Positions 7,642-15,329 of a stretch of 64,000 bases of DNA are shown piece after piece. Position 1 is the first letter of the stretch; each line of letters opens with the position of its first letter. The translations under genes and the position numbers were made by a program. Origin of the DNA: Bacteroidaceae bacterium (lineage in GTDB: Bacteria; Bacteroidota; Bacteroidia; Bacteroidales; Bacteroidaceae); the NCBI GenBank assembly GCA_017622815.1, contig JAGAQH010000020.1, positions 1 through 64,000 of the forward strand, in the 5' to 3' direction. The notes below the pieces were generated by a model. It was not told the origin of the DNA and made no database searches. It was given only the letters and a program-made list of their open reading frames with translations.

Positions 7642-10134
7642 ATGTTCATGAACCAACAACAAAATTGCGTCTCTCCTACCCCCTCCCTCTCAGGGAGGGC
7701 TGGGGTGGGTCCTCTCCTACTTCACAACCTCAAGATTGCCTACCGCAATCTCATGAAATACAAGTTCCAGACCCTTGTCAGCGTAGTGGCGCTGGCGGTG
7801 GGTATGGTCACTCTGGCGGCTACGCACTTTGTGCTCAAACACATGGGGCCTCCATCCATCACCAAGGAGGAGTATTACGACCGTTGCTATGTGGCGGACT
7901 TCCCCAACGATAGTTACAAACTACCCGTAGACAAGGAGGATGGCACGCAGGAATGGGTCACCGTCCCCACCGAAAACGTCACACCCGAAATGCACGACGC
8001 TCTCTTCTCCGGCGGTCCCCTGCCCGGTGTGGAAAAGGTGATACGCAATGCCTTCATGGGCGGCTTAACGATGGGCTCAAGCATGACCTTTACCTTGCCA
8101 GACAGCGCCCAACGCGCCGGTGCATATTCTTTCTATGTCAAGCAGGCCGAAGACCTCAACTTCTGGGGTATCCGTTCGGCACTGACGGGCAAGAAGATTC
8201 CCGTGCTCAACGACAAGGAGGCGGTCATCAGCGAAACGCATGCACGTACCATCTTTGGCGAGGCAAATCCAGTTGGGTGTACCGTTAGCATGAACATCAA
8301 TGGTCGTGATTGGACAGAGTTCACCATCCGCGATGTATATGCCACGGATTACATTGCAGATGGTGTGACAACGGGCATTTACGTCTATGCCGACGGCCTG
8401 ACGGACAGTTATCTGCGCAATTACTGCCTTGTGCTCCAGGAGGGGCAAGACCCCAGGGAGGTGGAGGCAGAGATGACCCGCCGCCTGAAGCATTTCGATG
8501 GCATCTCGGCAAGACTGAAACCTTTAAGTGTAAACGATGCCGAGCATGTAAGGTCATTGCTGATAGTCCGTACCATCGTCTACCTCATCAGTTCGCTTAT
8601 CCTTGCCGCCGCGCTGATAGGCTTCCTGAAGATGCAGTTGCAACTCTTCCGCATGCGTCAGCGCGAAGTGGCTCTGCGCCGTGTGCATGGTGCCACAAGC
8701 CTGAGCATCTTCCGCCTCTTTGCCTGCGAAACGCTCTTCACCTTCCTGCTTGCCGGCATCGTGGCCGGCATACTGAGCGTACTGCTCATAGACTTTGCCA
8801 ATGCCTCGCTCACGCCCTACCTCAACGAGTTCGGCTGGCACATAGAGGGCGTGTACGAGAGTGTGGCGGTGATACTCGCCGTGGTGGTGCTAATCAGTTT
8901 CATGGTATTGTGGCTGACCGTCCGCACCATGGTGCGCCAGCGCCAAAGCATGACAGTACAGTTGCAACGCAGCCGTGGGCATGCCCTGCGCAACACGATG
9001 CTGGGCATACAGATAGCCATCTGCATCCTCTTTGTGGGCGGAAGCATAGCCCTGACGCATTTCAGCGAACTGGCACTGAAGGAAATGAATGTGCCGGAGA
9101 ATGATGACTTCTACAAGGAGTGCATACTGGTGCGTCCTTACGTTACCAAGGAGGATGTGCCCAAAATACTGGAATACCTGCGCACTGAGGCAAAGGACAT
9201 CGAATGCTTCATCCCCATCAATATTTCTTTCCTCCGCCTAAAGGACATCCAGGAACATCCCATGGCAAAGGAAGCATGGGGGCATATGTGGATTAGGCAG
9301 TATCAGGTTGGTGACTCAGCGCTGCTCAACTTCTGGAACCGCCCCATCCGTTGGATACTGCCACCCGAGGAGCGTACAGGTTGCCTGCTGCTGAGCGACT
9401 CGCTCTATGCCGGTATGGAGCACTATGGCCTGACCGCCAGTGGCGTTCTTCAACTGGAGGGAGGCCAGCCTCACCGCATCGGAGGCACCTTTGGCACTCT
9501 GCCTTATATGGACAATAAGCGCTTATCCAATACATGCCAGGTGGTGTACATAGAAAGTTGTAGCGACGATAATATAACAGAAATCATCGTCCAGCCGAAG
9601 AAGGGCGCTTACGACCGTGTCTTTGCCGATCTGACCGAAGCCATGCACCGCATCAATCCCAAACCTTTGATGGAACGGGTGCTTAACCTCCGTGAAAGCC
9701 TTGGCATAGAAATCCTCTTATTCGAAGTCATGCAACGTGCCTCATGGATACTATCCGCCATCTGTCTCGTCATCTGCCTCATGGGCATCTGGAGCACCAT
9801 AGCCCTCGACACCCGTTCGCGACAGAAGGAAGTGGCGTTGCGCAAGATACATGGCGCCAAGCGATGGAACATCGTCCTGCTCTTCGGTCGCCTCTACCTG
9901 TGGCTCATCAGCATAGCCACCATGGTCAGCGCACCCCTCATAGTCCTCTTCAACATCCTCCTGAAGGAATGGGCAAGAAGCAGCATGAGCACCTCCATGG
10001 CAGAACTCCTGTCCCCCACCCTCCCCATCCTCGGTGCCCTCCTGCTCACCGCCCTCATCATCCTCCTCATCGTAGGCTACCACCTCCACCAAGTCCTGCG
10101 AGTGAAACCTGCGGAAATGATTGCGAAGGAGTGA
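7642..10134 (+). CDS. ABC transporter permease, MacB/FtsX type (third of four)
   Basis: About 830 residues. The protein has an N-terminal TM, a large extracytoplasmic domain, a first FtsX domain with EVALRRVHGATSLSIF near 343, and a second near 696-745 with KEVALRKIHGAKRWNI, ending in two TM helices. The frame is open from 7432, but that part runs through repeat DNA. I place the start at ATG 7642, and ATG 7648 is equally possible. Residues ~11-24 are translated start-module repeat (7674-7712), as in permeases 1, 2 and 4, and no ATG, GTG or TTG follows the repeat before the conserved NLKIAYRNLMKYK segment. It is more diverged than permeases 1 and 2. It probably partners the ATPase ending at 7174. 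Confidence 0.88.
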   Translation: MFMNQQQNCVSPTPSLSGRAGVGPLLLHNLKIAYRNLMKYKFQTLVSVVALAVGMVTLAATHFVLKHMGPPSITKEEYYDRCYVADFPNDSYKLPVDKEDGTQEWVTVPTENVTPEMHDALFSGGPLPGVEKVIRNAFMGGLTMGSSMTFTLPDSAQRAGAYSFYVKQAEDLNFWGIRSALTGKKIPVLNDKEAVISETHARTIFGEANPVGCTVSMNINGRDWTEFTIRDVYATDYIADGVTTGIYVYADGLTDSYLRNYCLVLQEGQDPREVEAEMTRRLKHFDGISARLKPLSVNDAEHVRSLLIVRTIVYLISSLILAAALIGFLKMQLQLFRMRQREVALRRVHGATSLSIFRLFACETLFTFLLAGIVAGILSVLLIDFANASLTPYLNEFGWHIEGVYESVAVILAVVVLISFMVLWLTVRTMVRQRQSMTVQLQRSRGHALRNTMLGIQIAICILFVGGSIALTHFSELALKEMNVPENDDFYKECILVRPYVTKEDVPKILEYLRTEAKDIECFIPINISFLRLKDIQEHPMAKEAWGHMWIRQYQVGDSALLNFWNRPIRWILPPEERTGCLLLSDSLYAGMEHYGLTASGVLQLEGGQPHRIGGTFGTLPYMDNKRLSNTCQVVYIESCSDDNITEIIVQPKKGAYDRVFADLTEAMHRINPKPLMERVLNLRESLGIEILLFEVMQRASWILSAICLVICLMGIWSTIALDTRSRQKEVALRKIHGAKRWNIVLLFGRLYLWLISIATMVSAPLIVLFNILLKEWARSSMSTSMAELLSPTLPILGALLLTALIILLIVGYHLHQVLRVKPAEMIAKE
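7674..7712 (+). repeat. Start-module repeat inside the 5' end of permease 3
   Basis: CTACCCCCTCCCTCTCAGGG continuing to AGGGCTGGGGTGGGTCC. It is in frame with the permease and is translated as its residues 11-24. The CAGTACAT prefix found in other copies is absent. Confidence 0.75.
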
Positions 10135-10183
10135 GGAAAGAACGGAAAAGTGAAAACGGAAAACGGAAAACATCTACTTGTAG

Positions 10184-10250
10184 GGACACGGCATGCCGTG
10201 TCCGAAACAGAGTCACAAAAGCAATAATGCGGACACGGCATGCCGTGTCC
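10184..10250. repeat. REPIN-like doublet of the 20-bp palindrome
   Basis: Palindromes at 10184-10203 and 10231-10250 with a 27-bp spacer and mirrored flanks (TGTAG / CTACA). It lies just after permease 3, behind a run of GGAAAAC-type heptamer repeats (10141-10170). Confidence 0.88.
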
Positions 10251-10320
10251 CTACAGTGCCAACCCAAAAGGAAGGAGCAATATCCACTAAGCGATTAAAA
10301 CTCAAAATGATAAACTATGG

Positions 10321-10451
10321 CATACCCCCTCCGCGCTTCGCGCTCGTCCCCCTAACTTAGAGGGACAGTCAGTTACAACTGAATATCACAGCGCCAGCAA
10401 ACTGTCCCTCTAAGTTAGGGGGACGAGGAGCAAAGCTCCGGAGGGGGTATG
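10321..10451. repeat. Large inverted repeat (CATACCCCCTCC element), near perfect
   Basis: The left arm starts CATACCCCCTCCGCGCTTCG and runs to TTAGAGGGACAG. The right arm starts CTGTCCCTCTAAGTTAGGGG and ends GGAGGGGGTATG. The arms are about 48 bases each and can pair almost completely. This is a second copy of the element at 61-178. No gene is present in 10135-10585. Confidence 0.85.
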
Positions 10452-10487
10452 TAAAAGTCCCCCAAGACACTTTTGAAAATAGAACAA

Positions 10488-10652
10488 TTTATCACAAATA
10501 CGCAAAATCCTAATCACCCTCCAGTACATTATACTCCCGCCCCTTGTGGGAGGGTATGGGGAGGGGTCCTTAATTTATCACAAATATGCTAATACACAAT
10601 CACACAGTACATCCTACTCCCCTCCATACAGGGAGGGGCCGGGGGTGGGTCC
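10488..10652 (+). repeat. Two tandem start-module repeats before and inside permease 4
   Basis: Cores lie at 10517-10569 and 10604-10652. The first unit is preceded by TTATCACAAATACG, which matches the ATCACAAATATG of other units except that ATG has become ACG. The second unit keeps ATG (10586), which opens the permease gene, and its core is translated. Confidence 0.85.
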
Positions 10653-12997
10653 GCTGGGTCCACTGGGTCCGTATCAACTTCCTCCAAGCCCTGCGCCACA
10701 TAAGGCGCAATATGGGGCAAAGCATTCTTATCGTGGGCATCATCTCGTTTGCCCTCACTGCCTTCGTGTTTTCGGCTTCCAGCATCTGGAGGCTGACACA
10801 CGGGGCAAGTCACATCCCCGACGTGGAGGACGTCTATCGCGTGCAGGCCAGTGAACCACAGGGGTTCAGAGCCTTCACCTACCATCTCAGCGACAGTCTG
10901 GGGCATGACATCCTGGAGCATGCGCCTGAAGATGCCAAAGTGGGGTTCATCATGTATCCTGGTGCTGAGATTATAAGCACAAATGATACGACACCAGCGC
11001 AGCCGATACTGAGGGTGAACCCGGAATATTACGAGGTCATGCGCCTCGAGTTCATCTCCGGCAGGCCTGCCAGTGAGGATGGCGAAGTGGTACTCACCGA
11101 CAAGACTGCCCTTGCCCTCTTCGGCACCACGGACTTGGTGGGCACCACGGTGACGGCAAAGTTCCTGCGCGAAGGCGGTGCCGAGAAGACATTGCGTGTG
11201 GTGGGTGTGACAAAAGCACAGAAGCCTGTCGGAGCGGATAATGAGATTACCGCTTATCTTTACCAGAAACTGGAGCCCACCCCTGCAAAAGGATATTCTT
11301 ACTCACCCGAGAGCATGGAACTATTCGTGCGCACGAAGCACCCCGAACAGATGCAACGCGCGCTGGACGAGACGTTGGAGCGATTCTCCAACTCTCAATA
11401 CAACGACGATTATGAAAGTTTCCGGCTCGTACCGCTCCGCATGGGCGAGTTGTTGCGCAACGAAGGAAGTTTCTGGAAAGCGGCCTTCTACCCCGGCGTG
11501 TTCTTCATCCTCTCCACATTGCTGCTCCTTTCGGCTCTGTTCTCCTACCTGGCATTGCTCAACACTGCTGCCGATGCCCGATGGAGCGACCATCGCCTGC
11601 GCATCTGCCTGGGTGGTGGCAAGCGCGACACCCTGCTCCGCCTGCAGGCCGAGGCCCTGCTGATGTTCTGCGCCATTGGTGTGCTCACCTTTGTGCTGAT
11701 GACACTGACGTTCGACACCTATTTCGAGGGAATGGAGATTACCCGCGGCGAAGTGTACCTTTGGTTCGCAGGCAGTCTGCTCACGCTCCTCCTTGTGCAA
11801 CTGGCACTATGCCTGCTGCCCGTATATGTGCAGAACCGCAGGCACCGCCTCGCCCTGAAGGGTGCTCCGCAGGGGCGTCCCTCGGCATTGAACTATCCCC
11901 TTGCCGTGATGCAGGTGGCGGTGAGCGTGCTGTTGCTGTTCCTGGTGTGGAACGGTGGCAGACAAATCCGCTTCGTCACCAAAGATGCCCTGGGCGTGAA
12001 CCCCGAAAGGGTATATACCTTCCGTTTCAAGAGGTATGAGGAAAAGAGGGTGGTAAACACCAACGAGTTTGCACAAGAACTGTGTGCCCTTTCGGCAGTG
12101 GACACCTGCGTATTGAACCATCCCATCTTCGAACGCGGATGGGCGATAGGCATCAGTGTGGATGGTTATGAACAGAGCCTTACCCTGATGATACTTTCCG
12201 AGGCGACGATACGCCTGTTCGATATCAAGCCCAACCTGTGGAAACCCATGCAGGGCGAATTCAAGTGGCAGGACGGACAGGTGTTGCTGAGCAGCAATGC
12301 CGCGGCATATTACGGGGTAACGCCCGAGAATCCATATATCAATAACAATAGACAACGAGAAGTTATCGGCACGCTCGACCTCTGCACCCGCGACCTGCAC
12401 CAAGAACCCGAACTGATAGGATATGCCCAGGATTTAGGCGGCTCTGACGGAGATTCCCAACTCTACTTCCGCATACTCCCCGGCAGGGAGAAGGAAGGCA
12501 TAGCAGCCGTGGAAGAGGTTCTGCGCCGTCACGACATCAACCCCGATGCAGGAACAGTGCGTGTAGTAAACTATGGCGACCTCATTGCCGAGAAGTACCG
12601 CAAGGAGCAGAACTTCCTGTGGCTCTACTCCGTGCTCTCAGCAGTGGGTTTGGGCATTGCCCTCTTCGGAATGATAACCCTGTTGAGTGCCGACCTCCAG
12701 CGCCAGCGCCGTGCCATAGCCATACGCCGTGTCTTCGGCGCCCACTATAGGGATTGCCTGCGCCGCACCCTCCGCACATACGGCATCATCTCTGCCCTCG
12801 GCACCACCCTAGGCCTCTGCGTGGGTTACTACCTGATGACCCTCTGGTTGCGAACCTACGCCCTGCAGATCTCCCTTGGCATCCTGCCGGCCCTCGGCAT
12901 CGTCGCACTCATCGCCCTCATCGTCACCGCCCTCGTTGCCCATAAGGTAAAAGTGTGCTTCAAGGAGAATCCCGCCGAGGTGATTGCGAAGGAGTGA
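10586..12997 (+). CDS. ABC transporter permease, MacB/FtsX type (fourth of four, divergent)
   Basis: An 803-residue FtsX-family permease, the least similar of the set. An N-terminal TM lies near 45-65 and is followed by an extracytoplasmic domain. The first FtsX region lies around 295-390, where the usual basic motif reads HRLRICLGGGKRDTLLRL. The last FtsX domain has AIAIRRVFGAHYRDCL near 706-721 and ends with TM helices and a C-terminal NPAEVIAKE. The motif differs from EVALRKIHGA, so it may contact the ATPase differently or form a heteromer with a partner permease. The start is ATG 10586 in CAAATATG context. Residues ~9-25 are encoded by the repeat. The DNA between repeat and TM1 has no canonical in-frame start. 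Confidence 0.87.
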   Translation: MLIHNHTVHPTPLHTGRGRGWVRWVHWVRINFLQALRHIRRNMGQSILIVGIISFALTAFVFSASSIWRLTHGASHIPDVEDVYRVQASEPQGFRAFTYHLSDSLGHDILEHAPEDAKVGFIMYPGAEIISTNDTTPAQPILRVNPEYYEVMRLEFISGRPASEDGEVVLTDKTALALFGTTDLVGTTVTAKFLREGGAEKTLRVVGVTKAQKPVGADNEITAYLYQKLEPTPAKGYSYSPESMELFVRTKHPEQMQRALDETLERFSNSQYNDDYESFRLVPLRMGELLRNEGSFWKAAFYPGVFFILSTLLLLSALFSYLALLNTAADARWSDHRLRICLGGGKRDTLLRLQAEALLMFCAIGVLTFVLMTLTFDTYFEGMEITRGEVYLWFAGSLLTLLLVQLALCLLPVYVQNRRHRLALKGAPQGRPSALNYPLAVMQVAVSVLLLFLVWNGGRQIRFVTKDALGVNPERVYTFRFKRYEEKRVVNTNEFAQELCALSAVDTCVLNHPIFERGWAIGISVDGYEQSLTLMILSEATIRLFDIKPNLWKPMQGEFKWQDGQVLLSSNAAAYYGVTPENPYINNNRQREVIGTLDLCTRDLHQEPELIGYAQDLGGSDGDSQLYFRILPGREKEGIAAVEEVLRRHDINPDAGTVRVVNYGDLIAEKYRKEQNFLWLYSVLSAVGLGIALFGMITLLSADLQRQRRAIAIRRVFGAHYRDCLRRTLRTYGIISALGTTLGLCVGYYLMTLWLRTYALQISLGILPALGIVALIALIVTALVAHKVKVCFKENPAEVIAKE

Positions 12998-13011
12998 GAG
13001 TGAGAGGATAG

Positions 13012-13140
13012 GTGCTATAAAACTATAAAAGCTATAGATACTATAGAATTTATAGAACCTATGGCATCTATTCTCTCAAAAAAACTCTATCTTTGCCCCT
13101 ATCTATAGTTTCTATTACATCTATAGCATCTATCTAAACC
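13012..13140. repeat. CTATAG-type short repeats in the leader of the four-helix gene
   Basis: Multiple overlapping units of the type ACTATAGAATTTATAGAACC and CTATAGTTTCTATTACATC. They form an AT-rich, partly self-complementary stretch directly upstream of the gene at 13156. A related array occurs at 25741-25822. Confidence 0.6.
13088..13095 (+). promoter_or_regulatory. Likely -7 box (TATCTTTG) of the four-helix gene
   Basis: TATCTTTG matches the Bacteroidetes TAnnTTTG box and lies 60 bp before the ATG at 13156. I see no clear -33 TTTG. Confidence 0.5.
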
Positions 13141-13155
13141 ATTAAATACTATACC

Positions 13156-13803
13156 ATGCAACAAGTTCTAAAGAGGCAGGCTCCCTGGCGCAATACATAC
13201 TTCTACCAGAAGAGCGAGGTGCTCTACCATCTGACTTATGTATTCTGCAAGCGTTTCCTTCCTGCGCATGGCGACCGTACGGTGGACCAGATGATACAGG
13301 CTGCCCGTAGTGGAAAGCAAAATATTGTTGAGGGTATAGAGGATGGAGTGGCTTCCACAGAAATGCAACTAAAACTCCTAAATGTGGCACGAAGTTCTAT
13401 CCAAGAGTTGCGCGAGGACTATCGGGACTATCTCATCTCGCGTAACCTCACTATTTGGACAGAGTCGCATAATCGCTACAACAAGATGCTGGAGTTTTGC
13501 AAAATCCATAACCGCGTGGAAGACTATCAACCACACTTTGACAAATGGAACAACGAGGAGATGGCCAATACAGCCCTCACCCTCTGCTATATGGCGGATA
13601 CTATGCTCAACCGTCACCTAATAACATTGGAGCAGGAATTTGTCACCCAAGGCGGTATAAAGGAGCGCATGCATGCCGCACGCACGGGATACCGCCAGCA
13701 AGAACAAGATGAACTGCACGCCCTGCGCAAGCAAGTGAAGCAGCAAGCCGAAGAGATAAAGCGCCTGCAGAGTCTCATCAAGGCGCATGGGATAGAATAC
13801 TGA
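13156..13803 (+). CDS. Four-helix-bundle suffix domain protein (S23/IVS-related)
   Basis: A 215-residue helical protein matching the 'four helix bundle suffix' group related to the 23S rRNA intervening-sequence/Avd fold. Typical signatures are LTYVFCKRFLP near 24-35, the run SGKQNIVEGIEDG (about 53-65), and ELREDYRDYL further on. The C-terminal ~35 residues (RKQVKQQAEEIKRLQSL) form a likely coiled coil. The family is common in Bacteroidales and its role is unknown. The Avd member assists retroelements, but no reverse transcriptase is seen here. It is an isolated gene between two tracts of short tandem repeats, with a TATCTTTG box upstream. Family assignment is confident; function is not assigned. 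Confidence 0.85.
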   Translation: MQQVLKRQAPWRNTYFYQKSEVLYHLTYVFCKRFLPAHGDRTVDQMIQAARSGKQNIVEGIEDGVASTEMQLKLLNVARSSIQELREDYRDYLISRNLTIWTESHNRYNKMLEFCKIHNRVEDYQPHFDKWNNEEMANTALTLCYMADTMLNRHLITLEQEFVTQGGIKERMHAARTGYRQQEQDELHALRKQVKQQAEEIKRLQSLIKAHGIEY

Positions 13804-13836
13804 TATCTTGGAAAAACACTATACTATACCTATCGC

Positions 13837-13906
13837 CATAAGTATAATAGTCTTATAGGCATAAGTATAGTACTCTTACGGGTGTAAGTATAATAGTCTT
13901 ATTTGT
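13837..13906. repeat. 23-bp tandem repeats
   Basis: Three units of the type CATAAGTATAATAGTCTTAT, starting at 13837, 13860 and 13883, a 23-bp period. The array lies in the gap between convergent genes at 13156 (+) and 13925 (-). Confidence 0.75.
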
Positions 13907-13924
13907 GTGGGTATGTGATGCATG

Positions 13925-14080
13925 CTATTCCAACCCAAGTTCCATGCGTTTTGCCTTCTCGAAATTGGACCAAAGATATGCCATTATCTCTTCTGGTGAC
14001 ATTGGATACTTTTGAGATTCGGCGATTTTCTTCAACTTCCGTTCTACGGATTCTTTGTGAAATTGATTCAAGTATTTCAT
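13925..14080 (-). CDS. Small 51-residue protein downstream of the kinase-like gene
   Basis: ATG at 14080-14078, stop TAG at 13927-13925. The peptide begins MKYLNQFHKESVERKLKKIA, contains SPEEIMAYLWSNFEKAKR and ends MELGLE. It is charged and helical, as expected of a real small protein. It starts 12 bp after the stop of the kinase-like gene on the same strand, so the two probably form one operon. I do not recognise the family. A partner role to the kinase-like protein (for example an inhibitor or adaptor) is only inference from spacing. Confidence 0.6.
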   Translation of the reverse strand: MKYLNQFHKESVERKLKKIAESQKYPMSPEEIMAYLWSNFEKAKRMELGLE

Positions 14081-14092
14081 GCAATTAAAATA

Positions 14093-14899
14093 TCACTTCT
14101 TAATGAACTTCACAATACAATCAATACATACTGGTACATCGGAGATAGCATCTATAAAAACATTAGCAGGATGCATATCCTCAAGATGCAGACGTTCTCC
14201 GATATAGTTGACCCCTTGCCCGTCTTGATTGTTTTGGAAACCCTTTAAAGCGACCATATGATCTATTTCATATTTTGTAGCCAAGCGCTTACATCTAATA
14301 TAAGGCTGGGTACTTATTGAACGTAAAAGTCCATCAGAATCGCGTGTAAATCCTATTAACTTCATTGCTGTTTCTGGAAATAAAGCATTGTGAAGAACTA
14401 TTGATTCTAATGCTCTGTCCAAAGTTGCATAAATAGAAGTCCGCATTTTTACGACAGATGTATCTCCCTCCTTATAAAAAACTTTAGCTTCTGCTCCTTG
14501 AGCAATCATCGGACCATACTCCAATTCAATATCAGCCTCAGCATTTGCAAACCACAAATGCTTAGACTCTGCCCATTGTTGTAGGAGAGTTTCCTGTGCC
14601 TCGTCTATTTCCCAATTAAATGGGCTTGCTTGGCCTGTTCCAGCATCTGAACTTGCTCTAAGGCTTGCTTGCGCGTAGTTGCACACGATGGTCGCCCCAA
14701 TGAGCACCTCACCTGCACAGCAGAGTCCTGCATGCTCTTGTTGATTAAATTGATTAAAGTTTGTTTTTCCATTTAATATATGCTTTGTATAGATATCAAT
14801 CAAATCGATAGTTTCCTTAGAAAAACCATTATAGGCAATTGCATCATATATGGTACCAAGATCTATCAAAGAATCACAATCTAAATACTGTTCAGACAT
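14093..14899 (-). CDS. Kinase-like protein resembling polyvalent-protein kinases
   Basis: A 268-residue protein. The C-terminal half has an abbreviated protein-kinase pattern. A glycine-poor ATP loop GAEAKVFYKEGDTSVVKM spans about 135-152, with candidate ATP-binding Lys151. A catalytic-loop-like DMHPANVF spans 241-248 and is followed by CID (258-260) in place of DFG. This resembles the compact Kinase-PolyVal group found in mobile elements of Bacteroidetes, and assignment to that exact family is by memory of the pattern. The N-terminal ~110 residues are not recognised. The gene is AT-richer than its neighbours and isolated on the - strand together with a 51-residue gene, which suggests a transferred module. 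It could be an active kinase or a pseudokinase. Confidence 0.6.
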   Translation of the reverse strand: MSEQYLDCDSLIDLGTIYDAIAYNGFSKETIDLIDIYTKHILNGKTNFNQFNQQEHAGLCCAGEVLIGATIVCNYAQASLRASSDAGTGQASPFNWEIDEAQETLLQQWAESKHLWFANAEADIELEYGPMIAQGAEAKVFYKEGDTSVVKMRTSIYATLDRALESIVLHNALFPETAMKLIGFTRDSDGLLRSISTQPYIRCKRLATKYEIDHMVALKGFQNNQDGQGVNYIGERLHLEDMHPANVFIDAISDVPVCIDCIVKFIKK

Positions 14900-14930
14900 A
14901 AGTACTTGTTGTTAATATCCGACACAAAGA

Positions 14931-15045
14931 TACGATTAAGCGAGCGAAAAACAAAATGAAGCGTGCTTTAATTTTGTTTTTCCGAGCGTGAGTATCTTAG
15001 AAACGCAGTTTCTGAGATACGATTAAGCGAGCGAAATATCTTTTT
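14931..15045. repeat. TAAGCGAG hairpin repeat, copy A
   Basis: GATACGATTAAGCGAGCGAA followed by an AT-rich inverted repeat (AAAACAAAAT...ATTTTGTTTT), then CGAGCGTGAGTATCTTAG, a second small hairpin GAAACGCAGTTTC, and a repeat of the GATACGATTAAGCGAG prefix. It has the same plan as the copy at 61499-61606. Confidence 0.75.
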
Positions 15046-15094
15046 CTCTTCTTTTAGACTTGACATTTGATTGCTGTAAGCGTTATATAGATAG

Positions 15095-15312
15095 ATGACA
15101 CAAACAGAGTTTGAACATAAACTGATAGAAATGCGCCATCAGCCATCAGAGTTCGGACAATACCCGTAAACGATGAAATAGTTGGGGGTTGCGAAGAATA
15201 ATATTATATTTGCACAAAAGAAACAGAGAAGTGACAATGTTGAATAATGATTTTGGCAATCTATAAAGGAATTCATTGATAATGGTTTTGATGTAGAAGG
15301 CCTGTCTTAATT
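15095..15312 (+). pseudogene. Possible relic of a small gene
   Basis: A 24-codon open frame (ATG 15095, stop 15169) reads MTQTEFEHKLIEMRHQPSEF and a few more residues. About 100 bp later another frame reads EFIDNGFDVEGLS before a stop. Both look like pieces of genuine protein sequence rather than random DNA, but I cannot name the family. Nothing else of note is in 15046-15320. Confidence 0.25.
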
Positions 15313-15329
15313 AGAGTTTTATGCAGAAC

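Noticed and set aside
1..13000. Insertion sequence or transposon as the source of the repeats
   Set aside because: No transposase, integrase or terminal-repeat-bounded cargo was found. The repeats are short and non-autonomous.
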